Assembly (NCBI RefSeq): GCF_034931305.1
Contig: NZ_JAYGHY010000048.1
Coordinates: 1-22,813 of the forward strand
DNA length: 22,813 nucleotides
Direction of reading: 5' to 3'
Origin: Cyanobium gracile_A
GTDB taxonomy: Bacteria > Cyanobacteriota > Cyanobacteriia > PCC-6307 > Cyanobiaceae
Shown in pieces: positions 17,257-22,813 of the stretch (positions are counted from its first letter, which is position 1; each line of letters starts with the position of its first letter). The notes below the pieces were generated by a model. That model worked only from the letters and a program-made list of their open reading frames with translations. It had not been told where the DNA came from and searched no databases. The position numbers and the translations under genes are program-made.

Positions 17257-17589
17257 ATGCCCATGACCACCCCGGCGGCGACCGAAACCCCCACCCGATC
17301 CCCGGGAGGCGCCGCCGTGATCGAGAAGGCGCCGGAGCGGGTGCGCAAGACCTCGCCCCGCTACAAGGTGCTGCTGCACAACGATCCGGTGAACAGCATG
17401 GAATACGTGGTGAACACCCTGCGCCAGGTGGTGCCGTCCCTGAGCGAGCAGGATGCCATCGCCGTGATGCTGGAAGCCCATAACACCGGCGTCGGACTGG
17501 TGATCGTCTGCGATCTGGAGCCAGCCGAGTTCTACAGCGAAACCCTCAAGGCCAAGGGCCTGACCAGCACGATCGAACCGGAGAGCTGA
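17257..17589 (+). CDS. clpS: ClpS adaptor of the Clp protease
   Basis: ClpS delivers N-degron substrates to the ClpAP/ClpCP protease. The core RYKVLLHNDPVNSMEYVVNTLRQVVP, then MLEAHNTGVGLVIVCDLEPAEFY, has the HNDPVN motif and the M-EAH helix of the family. Three in-frame ATGs are possible: 17239, 17257 and 17263. I chose 17257 (110 residues) because GGAG lies 5 nt before it (17248-17251), a good Shine-Dalgarno spacing. The 17239 start would give 116 residues. The N-terminal 25 residues are Pro/Thr-rich and probably disordered. It follows dapL by 29 nt, and the next gene starts immediately after its stop, so an operon is likely. Confidence 0.93.
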   Translation: MPMTTPAATETPTRSPGGAAVIEKAPERVRKTSPRYKVLLHNDPVNSMEYVVNTLRQVVPSLSEQDAIAVMLEAHNTGVGLVIVCDLEPAEFYSETLKAKGLTSTIEPES

Positions 17590-18396
17590 GTGCGCCCCCG
17601 CTGGATCGGCACCCTGCTCTACGTGCCGGTGCTCTACGGCCTGGGCTGGCTCCTGGTGCAGCCCATGGCGCTGCTGGCGCCAGGCATCCCCCGCGATCGG
17701 CTGGACCTGATCGGCACGGGGATGGCGCTGTTGCTGTTGCTGCTCAGCCTGCCCCTGAGGATCCGGAAGGTTTGGGGAGAGGACAGACCCTGGCTCCGGC
17801 TCGGGGTGACGGCATCCTGGCCCCGGCTCTCACGGGCATTCCTGCGTGGGCTGCTCAAGGCGATCCTGCTGCTGGTCCTGGTGGCGGCAACGTTGGTGGT
17901 CAGTGGTCAGGCCACCTGGCGGGGGGAGCTGACCGCAGCCCAACTGCTCAACGGACTGGCCCTGCTGCTGGGGGTGGGATTTGCGGAGGAACTGCTGTTT
18001 CGTGGTTGGCTCTGGGGCGAACTGGAGCAGCACCTGGGAGTGGGCCGAGCCCTGTGGGGCCAGGCCCTGGTGTTCAGCCTGGTGCACACCCGCTTCAACC
18101 TGGGGCCCTCCGAAGCGGTGGGTCTGCTGGGCGGCCTGACGCTGCTGGGGCTGGCCCTGGCCCTGCAGCGGCGCGCCGATTCCGGAGTGCTTTGGGGCGC
18201 CGTGGGTTTGCACGGAGGGCTGGTAGGAGGCTGGTTCCTCCTTCAGGGAGGCCTGCTGGAGCTGGCCGCTGAGGCGCCTGCCTGGCTGGTAGGCCCGGGG
18301 GGAAACCACCCGAATCCGATCGGCGGGGTGGTGGGCTGGCTGGGGCTGGGGGTTCTGATCTGGATGCGAAGACGCTGGTGGATCGCTGCAGAATGA
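17590..18396 (+). CDS. CPBP family intramembrane metalloprotease
   Basis: The 268-residue membrane protein has about six to eight hydrophobic segments. The Abi/CPBP signature is present: EELLFRG at 133-139 (Glu133, Glu134, Arg138) and FSLVH at 162-166 (His166), with GLHGGLVGGW further on. Members include type II CAAX prenyl proteases and bacteriocin self-immunity proteins; many cyanobacterial members have no known substrate. The GTG start follows the clpS TGA with no gap, which suggests translational coupling with dapL-clpS. It ends 54 nt from the convergent RTX-type gene. No clear terminator is visible between them. Confidence 0.85.
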   Translation: MRPRWIGTLLYVPVLYGLGWLLVQPMALLAPGIPRDRLDLIGTGMALLLLLLSLPLRIRKVWGEDRPWLRLGVTASWPRLSRAFLRGLLKAILLLVLVAATLVVSGQATWRGELTAAQLLNGLALLLGVGFAEELLFRGWLWGELEQHLGVGRALWGQALVFSLVHTRFNLGPSEAVGLLGGLTLLGLALALQRRADSGVLWGAVGLHGGLVGGWFLLQGGLLELAAEAPAWLVGPGGNHPNPIGGVVGWLGLGVLIWMRRRWWIAAE

Positions 18397-18450
18397 GCTT
18401 CCAAGTGATCCGTCGGGAGAATCAGTCAGGGATCCACAGCTACGGCGCAC

Positions 18451-20690
18451 TCAGAACACGACGAAATCGCTGGCCGTCAGGGGGTTGGATCCCAGCCCTG
18501 AGAGGATCGCAAAGAGAGTGCCAGAAAAATGAAGTTCGAGATTCGAGTCATTGTCCACCTGGGTGATTCCCTCAAATCCGCTCGTAAAAATACTGTTGTC
18601 GATCCAGATCTTATCACCGTCGACCACCGAGAAATTCGAGATTGTATCGACGTTTGAACTGCTGTTGGGCGCAGTAGCGAAGACAAAGGCGTCGGCCATC
18701 GCACCCCCAGTGAGGGTGTCATTACCGAGGTCACCGCTGATCCAGCTGCGGGAATCGATGTCCCCAGAGGCATTAATCTCATCATCCAACAGGCCTCCGA
18801 TATAAAGTCCATCAAACGCCTCCCCGTTCACCACGTTGGCGCCAAAGACTAGAGCCCCTGACGCCTGGAGCTCACTCCTGATCGCAATGCCATCATTAAA
18901 GACATTGCCTTGAACATCAAGAAAGCCCTGCAGACTTTCACGTGGTAGATCTGAGCGAATCAAGATTCCATAGCCACCGTCCAGGATATCAAAGGTATTC
19001 CCGGCAACCCTCGTCGTCAGCTCAGGGACAGGTCCTTCTTTGGCGAGATAGTCCCGCCATACGGTCCCTTGGTCAGATACGATATAAAGATAGTCCAAAA
19101 AAGCTCCTGCACTTAGCTGATTATTTGTAAACTCGCCACCAGCATTATAAAATCGCTCTCCCCGCGGGCTGCTTCCAGAGCCACCAACATCCTCGCGTTT
19201 TGCAAGGCCTGCCCCAATGAACTGATTGGAATCGACGATCACGTCTGACATAAACAATGCGATCAAAGAGGAACTATAGCCATCCTCTAAGAACACACTG
19301 TTCCGAACCTGCAAGTTACGGCCACCCTCCATAAATAGGAAGAATCCACCACCCTCTCCGGTCGAGGATACATAACCAGATTGGCCATCAAGGTCAACGG
19401 AAATTCCATCAAACAGTATGTCTCTGGCACCACTTATATCCATGTAAGTTCCACTGAATCCCCCCTTGTGCTGCCCCACAAAAGTCACATCAATGATGGA
19501 TAGACCATCCATCGTCGGCCTAATTGGATCATACGGGAGGCTGCCTCTACTAGGGGCAAGAATATATCCTTGGGCGCCGACCTCATAGCGCAATGTCAAA
19601 CCATCAAGCGTGAAGGCCGTCGGCGGCGTCCCATCAGATTGACGCGTGTAAATGCGTGGATTACCAATGATGGTGGTGCTCTGAGAGCCTGTGCCCTTAA
19701 GGCTGATGCCGGAAAGGGAAGTTCTTGTCAACGTCGGAGGAGACGTTCCTTGGGCTGCCGGATCGGAAGGATCAGCATCCGACTTGGTGATATTAAACGT
19801 TCCAACTCCGAGCTCGATCACAGAATTTGTGACCGCCGCTCCGATGGCCGATCGGATCGTCAGATAGGCCTGGTCAATGATCTTGATGCCGGTAGGAACT
19901 GGCGGCGGCGGCGGCTGGCTGGTCAGCGGCGTGCCGCTGGCATCGACCATGAACTGCTGCTGGAGCAGCTGGCCCGCCGTGCTGGTGGGACTGACAATCG
20001 CTCCGGAGGAGATGTACTTCCACTGGCTGTCGACAGACCAGGTATGCAGCCGGCCGGTGGACAGTTCCTTCCACAGAATCTGGTTCTGGTTGCTGCCGAC
20101 CGTTTCGGCCGCAAGGATCTGCCAACCCTTGAACTGACTGGCCTTGACCTGGGCTCCCTTAAAAAGCAAAGGACTGGCGACCCCGTTGATCTGGACCGTG
20201 ACCAGATCGCTGCTGCTATCGCGGAGCAGCTGAACAACGCCGTTGGGATCCAGCACCTGGAGGCTGCTGCTGATGGGCGGCGGTGGGCTCGTGGTCGGTG
20301 GTTCGCTGGCCAGCGGCGTGCCGGTGGCATCGACCATGAACTGCTGCTGGAGCAGCTGGCCCGCCGTGCTGGTGGGACTGACAATCGCTCCGGAGGAGAT
20401 GTACTTCCACTGGCTGTCGACAGACCAGGTATGCAGCCGGCCGGTGGACAGNNNNNNNNNNNNNNNNNNNNNNNNNNNNNNNNNNNNNNNNNNNNNNNNN
20501 NNNNNNNNNNNNNNNNNNNNNNNNNNNNNNNNNNNNNNNNNNNNNNNNNNNTGAACTGACTGGCCTTGACCTGGGCTCCCTTAAAAAGCAAAGGACTGGC
20601 GACCCCGTTGATCTGGACCGTGACCAGATCGCTGCTGCTATCGCGGAGCAGCTGAACAACGCCGTTGGGATCCAGCACTTCGATGGCCAT
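18451..20690 (-). CDS. Secreted-type RTX protein with tandem Trp-rich repeats and a beta-helix; frame broken by the N gap
   Basis: The gene runs from ATG 20690 to TGA 18451, with a 100-N gap at 20452-20551 that puts its two sides in different frames. Filling the gap with the 65 bp of the sister repeat gives one 734-residue frame. Residues about 1-255 are two copies of a 129-residue unit with Trp-rich segments (SNQNQILWKELSTGRLHTW, then SQWKYISS) that resemble Pfam W_rich_C (PF07483), joined by Pro-rich linkers. A predicted right-handed beta-helix follows (NSVIELGVGTFNI, then DISGARDILFDGI and GGRNLQVRNSVFLEDGYSSS). The C-terminus has an RTX-like GDLGNDTLTGG nonapeptide and an FSVVDGDKIWID segment, typical of type I secretion substrates. 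No N-terminal signal peptide is seen. The substrate is unknown. The beta-helix DNA is clearly AT-richer than neighbouring genes. Confidence 0.78.
19919..20256 (-). repeat. Tandem repeat copy 1 (intact), Trp-rich unit
   Basis: The 338-bp stretch aligns with 20306-20678 at a 387-bp period (129 codons). In the 146 bp at its left side only two bases differ from the second copy. The 127 bp from 20130 to 20256 are identical to 20552-20678. This near-identity points to a recent duplication or gene conversion within the RTX-type gene. Confidence 0.9.
20306..20678 (-). repeat. Tandem repeat copy 2, interrupted by the N gap
   Basis: This copy encodes the N-terminal Trp-rich unit of the RTX-type protein. 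It is interrupted by 100 N. Without the gap it would be 338 bp, like copy 1, if 65 bp are missing. The coding frame is restored with that length. Confidence 0.88.
20452..20551. other. Assembly gap of exactly 100 N inside the repeat
   Basis: A run of 100 N is the conventional filler for a gap of unknown size. The flanks match copy 1 at 20064 and 20130, so copy 1 has 65 bp in this interval. The real gap is probably 65 bp, or 65 bp plus a multiple of 387 bp if further repeat units were collapsed during assembly. Confidence 0.95.
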
Positions 20691-20914
20691 GGCCAATCAC
20701 CCCAACCGGCAAAACAGTTTGGTGAGTCTAGGCTGAGAGGATGGGTTTCTGTATGGAGAGAGCGCGGGCCCTGGGCTAACGAAAAGTGTTCCGATCCCCG
20801 GCTTCTCTTTCATCCCAGGCAGCCAACCCATCCAGGGGCAGAGGAGCCAAGCAACAACCGGCTTTCGCATCACCACAGCCTCTCGCCACCAAGGCACCTC
20901 GTCCTCCAGAAAGT

Positions 20915-22486
20915 TCAGCGCACAGCCGTCGCCAACGCCCGGTGCCCTTCCACTGGCGCCCGCAGGGCCTGATCCAGTGGCGCCACGCCGTACTCCCGCT
21001 CCAGCAGGGCCATCACGGTGCGGCCGAAGTCAGCCGGGTTGCGCTCAAAGGCCTCCAGGCAGATCCGGCCGAACACCCGCCCCATGGGCTCAGGATTCCA
21101 CAGCAGCTTGCGGGCGGTCCAGGGCATCAGGCTCATCGGGTCGTAACCGGGCTGGAGCATCCCCTGGTCGAAGGCGTACTGCTCCAGGTGGGTGTGGGGC
21201 TGGAGGCCAATGAAGAAGATGGCCGGCTCCACCTTGTCGGCGCCGAAGATGCGCTCGAGTTCCCGGTGGTAGGCGATCGTCTGGCGGATGGTCTCGGGCC
21301 GCTCATCGATCACGTTGAACGAATAGTTGACGGAGACATGCTCACGGAAGCCGGCCGCCGCCAGCAGGCGGCAGTTCTCCAGCACCGTGCGCAGGTTGTA
21401 GCCCATGCGCATCTTGCGAACGAGCTCCTGGGACCCTGAGGTGATGCCGATCTCGAAGTAGCTCATGCCCGTGGCCACCATCAGCTCGGCCAGCTCGGCA
21501 TCGAGGTTGTCGGCGCGGATGTAGGCGGCCCAGCGGATGTCCGTGAGGCCCTCCACCTGTATGGCTCGCAGCAGGTCCTTGGCATCGTCGATGTAGCGCC
21601 TGGCTGGGATGAACTGGGCATCGGTGAACCAGAAGCCGCGCACGCCGCGGTCGTACAACTGGCGCATCTCCCGCACCACCTCATCGATCGGGTTGACCCG
21701 CACGGCCTTGCCCTCCACCACGGTGTAGACGCAGTAGCAGCAGTTGTGGGGGCAGCCACGCTTGGTCTGGACCCCGACGTAGAAGTCACCGCCGTCGAGG
21801 TACCAGTTCAGCTGGGGCCAGATCGCTTCGATGTAGGCGTAGTCGCAGGCGGTCTTCTCCAGGCCCGCCGGCTGCTCGTGGATCAGGCCCGGACGGGGCG
21901 CCTCGCCCACCACGTAGCAGCGCTCCCCCGCCAGTGACTGGCCGCGGATCAGCTTCTCCAGCAGCCCTTCCCCCTCCCCCACCGACACCACGGAGCCGGT
22001 GGGCAGGCCGCGGCCCAGCTGCTCGTAGAAGACGCTCACCGCCCCGCCACCGATCACCACCCGGGCCTCTGGGTGATGGCGGCGGGCCCGCCGCAGGCCC
22101 CGGCGCACCAGCCGCAGGTTGCGCCACAGCTCGCCGTAATAGGAGCCCATCAGCCGCAGCCCGCCGATCGCCCCGCGCAGGCGTTTCAGGGGGTTGGCGG
22201 AATAGAACACCTCAAAGGAGTTCTGCAGCGGGTTGCCGCCACGGCCATCGACCGGTGCATAGATCTGGATGTCCCGCCAGGAGAACACCAGCAGGGTGGG
22301 CCGGAACTGGTCGACCACCTCCAGCAGCACCCGCTGGACATCGAGCAGGGGCACGGCCGCCAGATCCAGGATGCGCTGGGGCAGGGCGGGGAAACACTTG
22401 TGCAGGTGATCGGCCAGGTAGATCGGGCCGATCGGAAAGATCGGGTTGCAGGGCAGCCGCACCAGCAGCACCCGTTGGTCGCTCAC
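20915..22486 (-). CDS. Cobalamin-binding-like radical SAM protein divergent from psbA
   Basis: The 523-residue protein starts at GTG 22486. Residues about 1-190 look like a cobalamin-binding Rossmann region (VLLVRLPCNPIFPIGPIYLADHL, then LLVFSWRDIQIYAP and ARVVIGGGAVSVF). The radical SAM core has Cys245, Cys249 and Cys252 (RGCPHNCCYC). The core continues with GFWFTDAQF and ADNLDAELAELMVATGMSYFEIGITSGS, followed by a C-terminal region with WTARKLLWNPEP. The gene is divergent from psbA with a 206-nt gap. I recall databases naming a similar picocyanobacterial family 'photosystem II high light acclimation radical SAM protein', but that is memory, not checked. The reaction is unknown. A light-linked role is suggested by the neighbour only. 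Confidence 0.85.
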   Translation of the reverse strand: MSDQRVLLVRLPCNPIFPIGPIYLADHLHKCFPALPQRILDLAAVPLLDVQRVLLEVVDQFRPTLLVFSWRDIQIYAPVDGRGGNPLQNSFEVFYSANPLKRLRGAIGGLRLMGSYYGELWRNLRLVRRGLRRARRHHPEARVVIGGGAVSVFYEQLGRGLPTGSVVSVGEGEGLLEKLIRGQSLAGERCYVVGEAPRPGLIHEQPAGLEKTACDYAYIEAIWPQLNWYLDGGDFYVGVQTKRGCPHNCCYCVYTVVEGKAVRVNPIDEVVREMRQLYDRGVRGFWFTDAQFIPARRYIDDAKDLLRAIQVEGLTDIRWAAYIRADNLDAELAELMVATGMSYFEIGITSGSQELVRKMRMGYNLRTVLENCRLLAAAGFREHVSVNYSFNVIDERPETIRQTIAYHRELERIFGADKVEPAIFFIGLQPHTHLEQYAFDQGMLQPGYDPMSLMPWTARKLLWNPEPMGRVFGRICLEAFERNPADFGRTVMALLEREYGVAPLDQALRAPVEGHRALATAVR

Positions 22487-22601
22487 GGCTCGCGCGGCTC
22501 GATGGTGTGGTCGGACGCTAACAAGCCCGTCCTGGCCGTCGGTGGGCGGTCCGAACCACAGCTTTTCTTCATGAAGGCGCCACTCACACTCCGCAACACT
22601 C

Positions 22602-22610
22602 TGTTACAGT
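22602..22610 (+). promoter_or_regulatory. Candidate extended -10 of psbA
   Basis: TGTTACAGT has the TGn element followed by TACAGT, a four-of-six match to TATAAT. It lies 82 nt upstream of the psbA ATG in the 206-nt divergent gap. No good -35 is visible 17 nt upstream. A start of transcription near 22617 would give a leader of about 76 nt. The rest of the gap (22487-22692) holds no gene I can support; the promoter for the opposite radical SAM gene must also lie here. Confidence 0.35.
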
Positions 22611-22692
22611 AGTTGCAGGTGGGATTCCGCCTCTACCTCCTTCACCGGATCGGCGCTACCGCGCCCGCCTGGTGTCACCTTCTCTCGCACTC

Positions 22693-22813
22693 ATGACCGC
22701 CACTCTCCAGCAGCGCTCCGGCGCTTCGGTGTGGAACCAGTTCTGTGAGTGGGTCACCTCCACCAACAACCGTCTGTATGTCGGTTGGTTCGGTGTGCTG
22801 ATGATCCCCACCC
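22693..22813 (+). CDS. psbA: Photosystem II reaction-centre protein D1, 3'-truncated
   Basis: Only the first 40 residues are in the window: MTATLQQRSGASVWNQFCEW, then VTSTNNRLYVGWFGVLMIPT. The NNRLYVGWFGVLMIP segment is the hallmark of the D1 N-terminus before the first membrane helix. D1 binds the special-pair chlorophylls, pheophytin, QB and the Mn cluster, and is the photodamage-prone, fast-turnover subunit. The N-terminus is of the MTxTLQQRSGAS type. Residue 130, used to tell low-light from high-light D1 forms, is outside the window. Picocyanobacteria usually carry several psbA copies. Confidence 0.96.
   Translation, partial: MTATLQQRSGASVWNQFCEWVTSTNNRLYVGWFGVLMIPT

Noticed and set aside
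18397..18450. Bidirectional terminator between the CPBP gene and the RTX-type gene
   Set aside because: Only a GATCC/GGATC pairing with a long loop is present and there is no T-run.
20452..20551. The frame change across the N run as a true frameshift or pseudogene
   Set aside because: The gap length is arbitrary; the sister repeat predicts 65 bp, which restores the frame.

Overview
The window is a gene-dense, high-GC stretch of a unicellular picocyanobacterium, most likely of the Cyanobium / Synechococcus group. I judge this from the composition, from the start of psbA (photosystem II D1) at the right edge, and from a membrane-anchored MPBQ/MSBQ methyltransferase of the Synechocystis Sll0418 type. 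An LL-diaminopimelate aminotransferase and an RNase E carrying the cyanobacterial PNPase-docking peptide agree. No rRNA, tRNA, CRISPR array or insertion sequence was seen.

Layout. Positions 1-7027 (+) hold a 5'-truncated phosphodiester glycosidase-type exoprotein gene, a degenerate HesB/IscA-like gene, and the str gene block rpsL-rpsG-fusA-tuf followed by rpsJ. A clear intrinsic terminator lies between tuf and rpsJ. Positions 7167-8876 (+) hold a Lon-substrate-binding-domain protein and the MPBQ/MSBQ methyltransferase. Positions 8842-10255 hold divergent pheA (-) and a DUF1997 gene (+), with a perfect 10-bp inverted repeat over the DUF1997 start codon. Positions 10194-15907 (-) are a radical SAM / DUF2344 protein, RNase E with a long structured leader, and RNase HII. 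The rne and rnhB frames overlap. Positions 16001-18396 (+) are dapL-clpS-CPBP protease, tightly packed.

Positions 18451-20690 (-) are the accessory part: a secreted-type protein with tandem Trp-rich repeats, a predicted beta-helix and an RTX-like C-terminus. Its central portion is visibly AT-richer than the rest of the window. A run of exactly 100 N lies inside one repeat copy and breaks the reading frame. Aligning the two copies predicts 65 bp of missing sequence (or 65 bp plus whole 387-bp units), which restores a single frame of about 734 residues. Positions 20915-22486 (-) encode a cobalamin-binding-like radical SAM protein that is divergent from psbA (22693 onward).

Most of the window is core housekeeping: translation, RNA decay, amino-acid and quinone synthesis, and proteolysis. 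The parts most worth a second look are the mosaic RTX/Trp-repeat protein with its assembly gap, the psbA-adjacent radical SAM gene, the radical SAM/DUF2344-RNase E-RNase HII cluster with its structured leader, and several RNA hairpins and dyads at gene boundaries. I found no clear defence or other wholly new multi-gene system.
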